This document shows positions 22,401 to 34,889 of a stretch of DNA of 64,000 nt, piece after piece. Source of the DNA: Oikopleura dioica (Eukaryota > Chordata > Appendicularia > Copelata > Oikopleuridae); the NCBI GenBank assembly GCA_907165135.1, contig OU015567.1:563001-627000 (forward strand). The letters are read 5' to 3'. How positions within the stretch are numbered: position 1 is the stretch's first letter; each line of letters opens with the position of its first letter. The translations under genes and the position numbers were made by a program. The notes under the pieces were generated by a model. It was not told where the DNA came from. It saw nothing but the letters and a program-made list of their open reading frames with translations, and made no database searches.

Positions 22401-25400
22401 AGAAGCTTAGCCTTGTTTTTTTCATGAACAACCGTTTAATTTGAAATTGATCAATTAAGGGTGTACCCTTCGCTCTAAAACGTAACCCTAGCCCAGCAGG
22501 AGACTTATCCGGCTCAGACCTTTTGGCTTAGCCACGAAGCCGCAGGATTCACTTTTATCATAATAAAGGCTTTTATCGCGGAAATGCGATGTTGTTGCAA
22601 ACAACTCCCGCTGCAATAAATAAACAACAAGCAACAACTTGTCTTATCAGCTCAGAGAGCCAGAAGAACCGAATAAAAAATGGGCTTGTTTTTAATCTTG
22701 GCGAGGCCCGATTAAATTAAACCCGCGAAAAAAACGAAGTTATCAGAAAAAAGCGAAGAATGGAACCGTTTTATCTCGAGTCGAGAACCTTACTGACTGC
22801 TACACCCTTAAGTTTTTTAAGTTTTCGACTCGAAAAAAACTTGAAAGAAGGGTAGAAGTTTTTAATGCTTTGAAAATTAAGGGTATCACTCTGAATATTC
22901 AAAAAGAAAAATTGGTTCGAAAAAAGGGGTTTTCAACGGATATACCCTTAAGAAAAAAGCTTCCATTTTGAAATACGCGTGGCCAAAATCGCGAAAGCTC
23001 GCGAAATTCGTATTTAAGAAAGAATTTGTCTCTAAACAAGGGCTAAGTCACGGCCCAGTTCCGCCGCATTTAAGGTGACCTACCCCCTCGTAGATTCTGT
23101 GTTCATCTAAGGTAGTGAATATCGCGGATGCGAGCAAAATATCTCCAAAGAAAAAAATACCCCAACTTAGAAAGTTATACTTCCGCTTTTGCGATTTCAA
23201 ATTTAAAGATTTTGAATTCGAGAAAGCGAGGGAAGAAAATCGAGACGATAAGGCGATGAGGGATGAATCCGGGCGAAAGTGGATTCACATAATCTTGACG
23301 TCAAAAAATAGAAAGATGATTTTTTCCTTCAAATATTTCAAATTAAAAAAAAAATAAAAAATATTTTTTATAATTCAATTGAACCCGGAAATGATTCTTT
23401 TTCGCTTTGGAAATAAAATCTGTTCAAATTCAATTTCAAATTCGCTCAAAAGGAACCAGGAAATCATCAAATAAAACCAACATCTGATCAAAAAAGCGCG
23501 CTCTGAATAGACTCTTCTCCGGGGCCTCTTTGACTCTCTTTCCCGCATCCGGCTGGCTCAGCTGGGCCAGTCGGAAAATTTTTTGCTTGTTGGAAAAAGT
23601 CAATTATGCAAAAACGCTAAATGAATTACAAAGATCAGCGAAAATCCGGGTTCGGAAAAGAAAGAAAAAAACGGAACCAGATGTGCGGAGAGCGGATAAA
23701 CACTGCGGCTTTACATGTTCAAAACTTAAAAATTGGATTAAAAACAAGCTGCTGGAGGTGTTAAAATCAGCGCTTTTATGGACTTAAGAATTTTCTTTCC
23801 AGAGCGAAGTTGTGGCATATTGAACGTAATCTGGGTACGTGTTTTGACGGGTGGTAGACATTCTAACCATTCCGAACATGACAGCTCGGCACGATAAAAA
23901 GTCGAATCAGACGCGATGGCTTTTTGGAAAGGAGGACTTTTGCCATAGCCCGAAGTACTTAGCGAAAGTTTTGACAATCTCAAAGAGCAAGAATATTCTT
24001 ACCAAAACGAGCGATAGGCATCAGGAATAGGCGGCGCGAATAAATTTGCAATAGAAGTTACTCAAGAATTCGGCCGAAATTCCACAGCGGGTTAGATTTT
24101 AGAATAACGGGTTAAATTGCTCAAACACTAATTTTACTTATTTCGAGATTTTCTTTTAAAAAATTGAGTTCGCAGATGTTTAATAGCCGGTAAGAAGTCA
24201 AAAGGCACAAAAATCAGCTTGATTTTTTTTGGATATTTGAGCTATGGCGGGTCGGGCTTTCCGTTTGATGCGATCATCCGGCCCATCAGTCAAGCTGAGC
24301 TCAACCCTTTCCTTTAAAATTAACCCGTCTAAAGCTAATTGCGCGTAATTGGTCGCCGGTTACAGCATGTACAAAGGGATTGAATTAGATGATTAGCCAG
24401 ATTTTCGGATTTGCTTTTTACAAAAGTTTTTTTGAAAATTTTGGATAGAAAAGGGGATCAAAAAGATTCGGTTATTTTGAATTCCGCTAGAAATTGATGC
24501 AGAAAAAAGTTAATTTGGGAAAACGCAGCTGAAACTATTTCCCTGGCTTCGAAAAAGCTGAATCGTCAGATCCCATGATGCGCGGAGAGTTTTACGACAC
24601 ATTCTCAAATTTGCTCACTTGGCCAAACAATTGGAAAACAGGCAAAAAGTACCATGTTGGTAAAAATTGAAAATTTGCAAATTTGGATATTTTCAAAACT
24701 GGGAATTGAATTGATTCAGTTTCGCCGCGAGCGAGTGGTGTTTATTTGAAAAAGAAAATCACGGCCGAGCAAGTTTTACGGCGATAGTTTGCGCAGATGG
24801 ACGGGATTATTTGGCGTAAATTTCAAATCCATTATTACATCAAACGGCAGCGAGTTTCGCTTCTTTTGACCGGGGAGTTAATTTATCCTATGCCAAGAAA
24901 CTTTCATTTCCAAAATGTCGAATTTTCGAATTTTCAAAAATTAAAAAATGAAAAATTAAAAAAATTCTTTTTTATTTGAATATTAAAATATTTTTTTAAT
25001 TTTTCAAAATTTGTATCTCAAAAAATATTTTCTTTTCAAAAGCTTATCACTTTTTAATCCCTCATTTTGAGCACTGAAAACTCCCCTTATCAGCTGTACT
25101 AGTACCCTTGTCAATCAAAAAAGCAGGGCCCCTCCGTCAATCAGCAGCTGATTGGCCTTGATCTCTTTGATCTGATTCTCGTACCGCCCGGTGATTTATC
25201 TTTTTCAATCTCGATCTCAATTCAAAAGAGTATTTATATACAAAAGCCGTTTTCCGGTTCACGTGACGGCTTTGAATTTATTTCAAGTTCGCCGAGGTCA
25301 AAAAGGGCCTTATTTACAATTTATAAGTCTATTTACAATTTTGATTTTACGGTTTTTTTGACGAATTTTTGGCTGATTCGGGATTTCCGAAAGCTATTTT

Positions 25401-25745
25401 TGGCTCGAAAATTTTTCAAGTTTTTTCTCTGAAAATAGGTGTGGATTAATTTGGCAAACAAAAGTTTTTCAGGTCAGAGGTCAGGAAAAATTGGCAAAGT
25501 CGATAAAAAATGGATTGACACCCTTAATTGATTTCCCGAAAAAAACGGAGTTTTGAAAATTCTGAGGAAAAAAATTTCAAAATTTCGGGCTAAAATTTGA
25601 GCAAAATTTTCTTTAATTTTAATTTCAACCCTTTTTTTGATACATACCTGAAGTTGTCGACATTCCAGAAAATCTCTTCTTTGACTCTGCTGGCCTGGGC
25701 AGCCGAGCAGGCGAGGGCAACAAAGCTGATGATCATCTTCTTCAT
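19487..25745 (-). CDS. Ephrin-B-type transmembrane ligand
   Basis: Seven exons in transcript order: 25745-25648, 21246-21054, 21010-20896, 20824-20729, 20611-20537, 20094-20005 and 19866-19487. This gives 348 aa with every junction GT-AG and in phase. Residues 1-18 are a signal peptide. About 24-167 matches the ephrin receptor-binding domain: EIFWNVDNFRF, VDIYCPQY, SCRLGDF, FGLEFKPDVDYFFI and EGGVCSSHSMKMRISV, with the four expected cysteines at 52, 87, 101 and 153. Residues 215-237 are the membrane span. The 111-residue tail is rich in Tyr, Pro, Gly and Ser. Ephrins bind Eph receptor tyrosine kinases on neighbouring cells, and B-type ones signal in both directions. The C-terminus is DIVMV, a hydrophobic PDZ-ligand-like end instead of the vertebrate YYKV. 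Intron 1 is 4401 bp, much longer than the others, so it may hold regulatory sequence. Confidence 0.93.
21247..25647 (-). other. Long first intron of the ephrin gene
   Basis: This 4.4 kb intron sits in a gene whose other introns are 43-392 nt. I see no nested gene. It holds several isolated TAAGGG-type transposon termini (TTAAGGGTGTACCC at about 22456, TACACCCTTAAG at about 22801, ATTAAGGGTATCAC at about 22878 and TTGACACCCTTAATTG at about 25515). The remaining unique sequence is a candidate for enhancers. Confidence 0.7.
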
Positions 25746-26924
25746 TTTAAAATCTCTAAGTTCTTTTTTTTTCGTTTTTTTTCTGTTGTTGTTTTCGTAA
25801 AATAATTATAAAAAAAATTGCTGCAAAGGCTTTCGGTTTCTGTGGTCAACCTCACTCTAAGTTTGCGTAATGAGTTTGGGTGCTCTTTCTCTCCGGCTCG
25901 AATAGCGCGATCTTTTGCGGCGCCAGAGAGCGCTTTTTACGCGCTGCGCTTTTTTTCAGCGCGCGCGGTGCTCTTGCCTGCGCAGGGCTAGGGGGCGCTA
26001 CGGGGCTGGGGAGATGATTTTGAAGGGGGAGGGAAAGGGGAGCTGGGCGTTATGGGTAATGATTTGGATTGCTTTGGGTACACGGATTTAATGGTTAATG
26101 AAATTAAGGTTTCAGTAAAAACATATTAAATGAATTGTGAATCTAATGCTACTGCACAATGTTTAGCATGTCATGCTAAAAATGTGACTTGTTCGTTCTA
26201 AGTTCAATAATTCTAGTATCTCTTATTAACAAGAAAGTATGACTTATATCAAATGTCATAGTATTATAGTCATACTAGGTGCAAGCCTAAGGATAATGAA
26301 GGAATGATTTTTTCAGCAGAAGAATATTTTTGAAAATATTCAAAAGAGTCTGAAAATATGGACTTATGGTTTTTAGATATAATACTCATTCGTTTTTCTA
26401 GATAAAGCTTACAAGAATTTTTCCTGTCATAATTCTGCAATTCTGAGTTTTTTTCCAAGAATTTTTTATGTCTTTTTTATTCAAATTTTTTTCTTAGGGA
26501 ACTTCTAACGATGAAACACTGTGTAAGCCAATTTTGCTTTGTGAAAACTTTCTGAGGCAAAAAGTCTTCGCTTGTTTTAGTTGTTTTGTGCAGCAGGGAA
26601 TTAGCATTTTCACCATGTTTTTCACGCTTTGAGGTTGAATTTCGCCAGCTTTGATCCTTTTTTTGGCAATTCAGAAGGGATTCTTTGGGCTCGAGCCAAT
26701 CCAAACGGGGAAAATACAAGTGGGCTAATTAAACGGATTGAGGCGAAACAAGAGTTCTGTTTTTGGCGATTTTCGGGGCTTGAACATCAAAAAAGGGTTG
26801 AGAATATTTACACTTTCTTTCGCGCCAAAACTTAAAAAAAGTCCCAAAAAAATTTTCTGTACAGAAATAATTTTGGCTCGAAATTTAAAATCAATCATGG
26901 ATTTTTATTTTTCAGTCAAAATTT

Positions 26925-27030
26925 TCGAGTCAAAATGTGAGTCAAAATTTTCGAGTTAAATTTTCGAGTAAAGAATTTCGAGTAAAAATTTTCGAGTCAA
27001 ATTTTCGAGTAAAAATTTTCGAGTCGAAAT
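26925..27030. repeat. Short tandem repeat, AAATTTTCGAGT units
   Basis: About seven imperfect units of 14-18 bp, each containing TTTCGAGT followed by A/C-rich bases, run head to tail. Confidence 0.8.
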
Positions 27031-27796
27031 TAATTTTTAATTTTCTAAGATTTTCGTTCGAAATCGGCCAGGAATGGTTCTTTTTTCCAAATTTCTAGCT
27101 CCAAATCGATATTCTGGGAATCCCCAAAACCCGAGCAATCAGAAATCGAAGGCGCTAATTCCTCGAAAATTTCGTGCTCAGAACAGTAATCCCCCGCTGC
27201 GAGTAATTCCTTCGCTCGCACCTGAGCAGCTTTCTCAGCGGGTGATCTCTAAACAAACTTTTTTATCGTCTTATCTCTTCAATCTCATCATCATCTTTTT
27301 TTTCTGTTCGATTGTTTTGAAATTGTCAGATGAAAACTTTCCAAAACGAGGAGCAGCAAATAAACACCAATTATGCTTGCTTAAAATATTTTGAAATTTT
27401 GTTAAAGGCGCTGGCCAGCCGCCACCGGCCCAGATCAGAAGGGCTTGAGCAACTCGCGCGGAATAAATATTTTGAGCGAAAAATTGAGGTCGGCTTTGAA
27501 AATGTGTGCTTTATGGGCCCATGGCTTCGCACTCTTTATTGTTGCCAGCCGCGGCTAGAATATACAATCACGATTTCAAGCTTCTTTTTTTTTTCAAAAA
27601 TAAGGATTCCAAAGACCTTGTTTTATGTTGGTGTTAGAGTGGTAGTTTTTTGAAATAACGGGTTTCATGACAATGAATCAGTTAGTTGGAGTTTTCCAGT
27701 GATAAAAAAATATTCAATTTTATTCTCAATGAAATTATATCGATCTTATGGTTTTTCAGATCTTGATTCTAGAGAAGCCCTGTTCTTTGCTCGGCA

Positions 27797-27952
27797 ACCT
27801 GTATAGAAAACCTGACTCAGGGTCTGAAATATCTCAATTTAATAGCCGCTCTGCGGCTTTGTTTAGAAAAAAAGCCGTTCCGCGATAATATTACTATTTG
27901 GGATATTTCAGACCCTGAGTCAGGTTTTCTACACAGGTTGCCGAGTTTAAAC
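27797..27952. repeat. CCTGACTCAGG inverted-repeat element
   Basis: The left end CTCGGCAACCTGTATAGAAA then ACCTGACTCAGGGTCTGAAA is mirrored at the right end by TTTCAGACCCTGAGTCAGGT and TTTCTACACAGGTTGCCGAG, giving arms of about 45 bp. GCCGCTCTGCGGC and AGCCGTTCCGCG strings lie inside. This is the clearest complete copy of the family. Confidence 0.8.
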
Positions 27953-28699
27953 TTTACCGGCAAAAAAAAAGTGTCTCGTTGGTAAGAATTGCTTTAAAAA
28001 TCTTCTGATAACTCCTTTTTTCTTGAATCCAGGGAAAAAATAAAGATTCCCTCCAAGCAAGTTTTCAAGTGCCAATTGAGCTAATGGAGAGTCCTTGTAG
28101 GAAAAAAATCCGTCCAGATTTTTTACACTTGACTTTGGCTGGCGACCTTTGCTCAAGCCCTTGAGAAGGCAAATACACACCATAATGGGCTCAATTGACC
28201 ATTTTTGGGGACTTGCTCTCTTTTGGCATTTTGCGAAGAAAATGGCATGTGTGTGCCTTGATTCTTTACAAATAAAAAAGGACATTCTTTTTCATTAATT
28301 TGCTGCTTGGGAAAGTAAATTTGAATTTGCTGCCTCCAGCTGGGCGCGGCTGACAGCAACGACGAATTATTGCCAGGTTCTTTTTGGCACAAAAGTACTC
28401 TTTTTTCAGGGCCTTCCTCATTATTGTCATTTTTTGGCAAAATAAGGAAGCCCCGAAATTTATAGATTTTGGACAACTTTTTCAGTCATTTTTCTTCAAT
28501 TTTATGAAGTCACGCTCCAACTTTCGGGTAAGTCTATACACATAATCAGGGTAATTATTTTGGTGATTTCTACTTTTTTGAAAGGCGAGACAAAGATTGA
28601 TCCGGCGGTGAGTTGGCGCCGAATCACACGGATTCGCGCTCCACCTCCAAGAAACGGAATAAGCCAGCGATTATATTTAATAAACTTAAACGCTCCCGT

Positions 28700-29610
28700 C
28701 AGGGGTCTGGATTTTGGCCAAAAATGAAAAGCGAAAGCGAAGCGAAAGCGAAAATTTTTCAAAAATTTAAAGCGAAAGCGAAGCGAAGCGAATGAAAATT
28801 TCGTGAGCGAAAGCGAAGCGAAGCGAAAAATTTTTCTAAAAAGCGAAAAAATGCGAAAATTTTCCGGAAATATTTAACCTTTGAAAAAGTGTCCATTTTA
28901 TGTATGGTTTCATTTTTATTAGTGACGCCCGGATCGGTGCTGGAGATGCCAAGATTGATTGACGTCTGAAAAGCAAGGATCGAAATTTTTGAAGCCGGGA
29001 TTGAAGATGGTGATGTCAGGATTGATTGTCGGGAGGCCAATATATGAAGTTATAAGATCAATCGATTTAAATTATAATACATCGCCGTTTGTCCAATTCG
29101 CCGATTCCTCAAGTTGGACAAACAGAGATCTTGGGCAAACGGCGACTCAGGAAAATGGAGACCACTCCATTCGGACTCCCTCTCCGATTTTTCAAATTGC
29201 AAATTTTCTGAGATTAGTGAGCTGAAGAAGCTGTGTGGCTCAGCTCAGGTCAATCATTTTTTAATATTGACTGCCTTGCTCAAATTAACTGAATGAATTT
29301 GAAGAGTCAGCTCAGCTCAATGATTTTTTGTGAAGGACAGCTCAGCTCAGCGCAGCTCAGAATATTGTCTACTTTAAAAACAGTAAAACTTCTCTGAGCT
29401 CAGCTTTTCCAAGTGCCAACTTAGCTCATTCAGCAAAATTTCCACTTGAGTTTAAACTAAAGCTAAGCAAAAAAGGCGAAGTTTTCAATTCCTGGAAAGA
29501 TTTCTTTTGAGCGAAATTTTCGCGAAAATTTTTGGTAAAAAGCGAAAGCGAAGCGAAGCGAATTGAAATAACAAAAAGCGAAAGCGAAGCGAAGCGAATC
29601 CAGACCCCTG
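28700..29610. mobile_element. Non-autonomous hAT-type element (911 bp)
   Basis: Inverted termini CAGGGGTCTGGATT and AATCCAGACCCCTG are flanked by CTCCCGT on both sides (28693-28699 and 29611-29617). The CAGGG start and the 7-8-bp duplication are typical of hAT transposons. Subterminal arrays of GCGAAGCGAAAGCGAAG at 28722-28840 and 29540-29597 resemble hAT subterminal repeats. The centre has CAGCTCAGCTCAG motifs. No transposase is encoded. Confidence 0.8.
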
Positions 29611-29617
29611 CTCCCGT

Positions 29618-32600
29618 TATTATTTTGATTCTAGTCATGCTGCCAAAAAACGGCGGAGGGGGTAGATACGAGGGATTAAGATAAGAATGAAGTTATGATG
29701 AATTTTTATATGAATAATTACCGGTACTACTATTGGAGAAAACTGAACTCAGAAGACCCAGAATTACTGATATCTGCCGCTTATTTAATTATTTTGTTCT
29801 AGAGTCTGGTCTCATCCCTCTATCGCTAATTAAACCCAGTCTATTTTTATTTCTCCAAAATGATCGCCATTCACACGAACGGCAAATCTATTGTCTCACC
29901 AAACATCAGGTGCCATCCCAAAATTGAATGATTAGACTAAGTACCGTAACGTTTACATTTTTCACATTTGTCGCTTAGCAAATCAGGTGGGTGAGGAATT
30001 TATGGGAAAGGTATTAAAATCGCCCTTTTGGGACAACGCCAAGGGCAAGATTTCACACTTGACATTGTGTGAGCACGGCCTTTTTAAATTTGAGCTTTAT
30101 TAAATGCAACAGCGGATGTATATTCTCTCTTATTACTGTCAATACTATTGAATCAATAGTGTCTTTTTTCGAACATGACATGGCCAGAACCCAAACTTTC
30201 TGGCACAAAGCAAGAAAATCAAATGGATTTTGGTCCATCTAATCAGTGATTATGTGTATAGCCTTACTCAAAAATTGGACCACTAGAAGCGTAATGCCAA
30301 GAAACGTGACTTCATAAATTGAAGGACACCTAAGACTGATATTGAATGAAAGTTCTGATAAGCTGTTATGACCAGGTCATTTTATCAGTACTGACTCACA
30401 GACGAGATTCGCACCACTTTTTTCAGCAGTAGGAAACGAAGAGAGGAGTTTTCATTCGAGCCTATGATTCGAGACATCCAATATCTCTAGAATTTGGGGT
30501 AGTGGTTAGGGTTCTGGGGGGCGTGCCCTTTGAGTTAGAGTGAGGGACAGCTCGAATGATTACCCCTACTACCCTAGGCGAAGCTACAGATTGTTGCAAG
30601 CAGTAGTCGATCTCGTCACCAAGATCTCCCCTAAAAACATTTAAATCCCCTAATCTCCAAAAAATCCCCCAAAATAAAAAAATTTGCGCTGGAAACGTGT
30701 CAAAAGAAGCGGGTTGTTGGCGGTTCAGAAGGGCAAGTTTTCTTAATCCCAAAAGTAATTTCTGTCTTTCCGTAAACAGCTCTATTTGTGGAGATTACAA
30801 CGAGCGGCGATAATTTTTGCGATTAGCAAAAATTTTGAGCAAACGAGCCCTGGATTTATTTGATTTTTCAGCAGCGAGGTAGGATTAAAAAGAAACGCTT
30901 CGGAAATGATTATTTTTTTTTCTCGCTCTGAACTTCTTCAATAGAAGGCATTTTCTTACAGTAAGGAGTCATTCTGGCGCTGGTTTTTAGAATTTCGTTT
31001 GTCGAAGAAACGATGGGATTTTTCAAAGAACAATTGAAAATCATCAATTTCCGGAATCAATTGTAACTTCCGAAGCTCCGAAGTGTCCCCACCATTTTCC
31101 CTTATTCTACACATTTTTTCTCCAAAATCGGTACTTTGTCGTTCCCTAAGCAGCTCATTTGCTCGCTCAAGTGTTCCCCAAATAATTCAATTAAACCAAC
31201 AGTTAAGAAAAAATGTTATTCTTCGCTTTATTTGCTCATCTTTCACCTAATGTTTGTAACTCTTCGGCGAAAGAAGATTAGCCCTGAGAAAATTTTGTTC
31301 CTCAGCCTATATTTTCGGGTTAGACTTTTAAAATATTTATTGCGAGCGTCGTCAATCTCATTATCACAGGAGAAAACAGCTGGGCGGAAAATTTTTCGAA
31401 GACGCAATTTTATGCCTGCCAAGTTTGCTGCTTTCCTATGGATCCTGTTCTTTTAGACAGTGACACCCTTATTATTCATCAAAAGTGATGTTACTGTCTG
31501 CGAGACAATATTTTGTCTATCAGACATGATTTCCAAATAAAAGACCTTTCTTTTTAATCCTTCTAAAACTCATGTTTTTTCCATATTTACGAACATGAAA
31601 ACGGGCGTCTGAAAACTCCAAAATTGGAACTACCAAGTTGCCAAAACAGTAAAATATATTTTCTCAATTAATTTCGTGTTTATTGGGCAATAACCGGGCG
31701 CGCTCCAGGAAATCAGTTTTGCGAAAAGCTCGGACGCGAGGAAAATTACGAGCCATAAAAATTATCCAAAAATTTATGGGGCCAAAAGGAAAACTGACAG
31801 GGATGACTGAGAGACGGAATTTCTTTTTAGAAACTCTGAGAATGATGATGGCCACAATCATCATCTCAATTGACAAGTTCTAAGAAACAACCTCGTAAAA
31901 ATAATTTTTTTGAAAATTCGAGTCGAAAAATTCGTATGGCGAAAATTTCGCTCTCTTTTTTTGGCGGGAAAGAGGCGAAATTGTTTGACATTGATTGCGT
32001 TTCGCACTTTGCTTATCTCGGATTCGCACAAAACAGTCCTTCAGCTCGTTGTTTGCCAAGATTTATCCACGTGACAAGTCCTTAATTTACAACACGGCAA
32101 ATCAGCATCTGACTGATTTACTACTCTTTCTCTCTAAGCTCTGGATTACTCCGACTTTCTTTGATGTTTCTATAAACAAAAAGTACAATTAGCGGCTCGA
32201 CCCCCTTAAAATCGAAAATTTTTCTGATCTTGTGCGCGTTTTTCATCCCTTTCTTTCGGAATTCTAGCGACAAGAAGAGCCGTCAGATCTATTGTTACAA
32301 ATGATGCCAAATCACTATCGATTAGTATTGCTGAGTACAGTAGTACCCAACCGAAGAAATTATTCTGTTCCCATTTGTGAGCCATTTGCAGGTCATGCAG
32401 AGAAGCACGGATCCGCCATTTGCCCCCCGAGGCGCGTGTAACCGATAAGCATTATCGATCCGGGCTCAGAGAGACCCGGATAAAGCAGGATCAAATCTGC
32501 CTGCAAATTTTCAGCGGGCGCTTTTCCCCGCGATATTTTTTGATAAGAACAAAATTTTTACAGACTTCTTTCCGCATTTTGTAGTTAGTAGTATCTTGTT

Positions 32601-32882
32601 CCGGGAGCAGAATTGTTTTTCACGCGATAATGAAGGCCTGGATTAGACTTCTTTTCAGCGCTTCTTGGGAAAGTGATCTTAGCCGTCAATTCTGAGATTC
32701 TTCTTTATGGCCAGATCTGAAGCCGGCTTATCGGAAAGGCCTGCTCTTTTCTTTGATGTTTTAGTTTGTTTAAGATCCCTCATATATTTTCTTGATAAGA
32801 CATTGAAAGATATTTTAGATTTTATCAATATATGATATATCAGGGGTCATATACTTATAAGATCTAAAATATCATATATGAG
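29618..32882. other. Gene-poor stretch
   Basis: No gene recognised. A telomere-like GGTTAGGGTTCTGGGG string lies at about 30505, a GTGACACCCTTATT terminus at about 31459, and a TATCATATA-rich block at about 32815-32880. Frames of up to 106 codons lack domains and splice support. Confidence 0.4.
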
Positions 32883-32884
32883 TA

Positions 32885-34406
32885 GGGGGTGAACAGTGAA
32901 AAAATGAGCAAAATTAAAAGTTGAAAAAACTAATTTGAATCGATGTATATGTATAAAACACATCATAAAAAACATTAAATTCAATAATTGTAAATTAAAA
33001 AAACGTTGTTTTCCATCATAAACGCCAATTTTCTCATGTAGATTACAGTTTTTTCAAGATAACTTTTGATCTCAACCTTCCTCAAGCCTAAATCAAAGAT
33101 AATCTTAATCTACAGAAAAAATGCTTTCAGAAACTTATAAAATCACTTTGTGCACTTGTGTGCAAAAAATTCTAGAGCTAATTATTTGTCCAAACTCTGT
33201 GAGTTGGCCCTCTAGGGGTGTTCGAATCCCGGCAATGACACTTTTTTTTCATTCCGATTTTCCTCGAAAAATTGCGTTAGCTTGATCACGTGACTGAGTT
33301 TGAGTCATAATAAGTCCTCCGGAGGACATTTTTACTTGGAATATATTGCTGGACGACTGAGAACTTCCGCTTATTAAATTCAGTCGGCCCCGTCCCTGGC
33401 TTTTAAATTGAAATGGGCTTGACGGCCCTTCGGGCCGTCTCAGCCCCGTCCCTGGCTTTTAAATTGAAATGGGCTTGACGGCCCTTCGGGCCGTCTCAGC
33501 CCCGTCCCTGGCTTTTAAATTGAAATGGGCTTGACGGCCCTTCGGGCCGTCTCAGCCCCGTCCCTGGCTTTTAAATTGAAATGGGCTTGACGGCCCTTCG
33601 GGCCGTCTCAGCCCCGTCCCTGGCTTTTAAATTGAAATGGGCTTGACGGCCCTTCGGGCCGTCTCAGCCCCGTCCCTGGCTTTTAAATTGAAATGGGCTT
33701 GACGGCCCTTCGGGCCGTCTCAGCCCCGTCCCTGGCTTTTAAATTGAAATGGGCTTGACGGCCCTTCGGGCCGTCTCAGCCCCGTCCCTGGCTTTTAAAT
33801 TGAAATGGGCTTGATTACGGCTGGGATTTGAAGAAAAGATAGAGATGATCAGTCTCATTTCTTCCCAAACCCCGCCCACACCCATTTTTCAATAAACTTT
33901 TGTTTGTCCTTCCCGATTTTTAATTATGGTTTTTCAAATATCAATTTTTTATATAGATTTCTCTACATTCTTAATTAAATTCTTCCATCAGATGGGGTCC
34001 TCCGGGTCCTCCGAGGGTCCACGTGATCAAATTATCAGATTTATATATGTTCACGTTTCGGTTAATAACCATGCCGAAGGAGTCCCTGGAAGAGATTATT
34101 CTTCATTAAATTTGCATAAATTCTTCCATCATCTAGGTCCTCCGGGGTCCTCCAAGATGTCACGTGATTAAAATTAAGGAAAAATTTACATGATCAGTGA
34201 TAATCAGCAATCAAAATCATGAATAGAAACCCTAGTTACGTCGAGTTTGGGAAAAATCAGATTTTGACCTCAGCTGACCCCACGTGACCTTTGATGACCT
34301 CAAGTCATGTGTCAAAATGATCAGTGGATCAAGGGCTTTCCATCGATGTGTTATTCATCTCTATTGGAGGATGATAAAAAAATCAATTTTTTCACCGTTC
34401 ACCCCC
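32885..34406. mobile_element. TA-flanked element containing a 56-bp tandem array
   Basis: TAGGGGGTGAACAGTGAAAA at 32883 is mirrored by TTTTCACCGTTCACCCCCTA ending at 34408. TA lies at each end and there are ATATGAG strings outside both. The 1.5-kb interior carries the tandem array 33388-33814 and CACGTGAC motifs. A mariner-type origin is possible; no transposase. Confidence 0.65.
33388..33814. repeat. 56-bp tandem repeat, seven full copies plus a partial
   Basis: Copies start at 33388, 33444, 33500, 33556, 33612, 33668, 33724 and 33780 with an exact 56-bp period and almost no divergence. Each contains the hairpin GACGGCCCTTCGGGCCGTC. The near-identity implies recent amplification or gene conversion. 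Related units occur in reverse orientation at about 37695-37905. Confidence 0.95.
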
Positions 34407-34585
34407 TATATATGAGTCATATAAATTATATGATATAATATGAGTCATAAGAAATTATATCATATTATATATTATATTATATCATATGATATAATCATAT
34501 ATAATACAATATAGGATATCATATTATATTATATCATATGATATTTTAGATATCTGATTATATATTCCTTTTAATATCTTTTGTA
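34395..34585. repeat. AT-rich ATATCATATGATAT palindromic block
   Basis: The block consists of overlapping copies of TATATCATATGATATA and variants, giving multiple cruciform-forming palindromes between two adjacent transposable elements. Confidence 0.7.
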
Positions 34586-34889
34586 TTTTATGTTAGATTC
34601 ATACTGTATAAAAAATATGCTTCTTGAATATTGGAATGGATCCTAGAACAGGGATGGAAATATGACAAAATTTTCCGGCGGCACCGGCACGGCACGGCAC
34701 AACCAAAATACCCGTGCCGCGGCACGGTACGGCACGGCACGGCACGAAATTCGATAATGGGGTGCCGCGGCACCACGGCACTGCACGGCACAAATTTGAA
34801 TCATATGACTTATTTATGAAAATGAAAATAATTAAAGCTGCGAGTGAACTTATAGAATTTTCGAAAGATAATATACTAGGTATAACTAG

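Larger units (their letters stand above)
25746..28699. other. Upstream of ephrin: no gene seen
   Basis: The first 300 bp (25860-26050) are GC-rich with GCGC clusters and may include the ephrin promoter. Beyond this there are a degenerate tandem repeat (26925-27030) and an inverted-repeat element (27797-27952). Minus-strand frames at 27947-28476 are open for about 110 codons but show no recognisable domain. Confidence 0.4.

Noticed and set aside
33195-33245. GTTCGAATCCC followed by a T-run, like a tRNA 3' end
   Set aside because: The T-stem pairs only 3 bp and there is no matching 5' half upstream; at most a decayed tRNA-derived repeat.
33388-33814. Regular 56-bp repeats resembling a CRISPR array
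   Set aside because: There are no unique spacers; the whole unit is repeated, so it is a tandem satellite in eukaryotic DNA.
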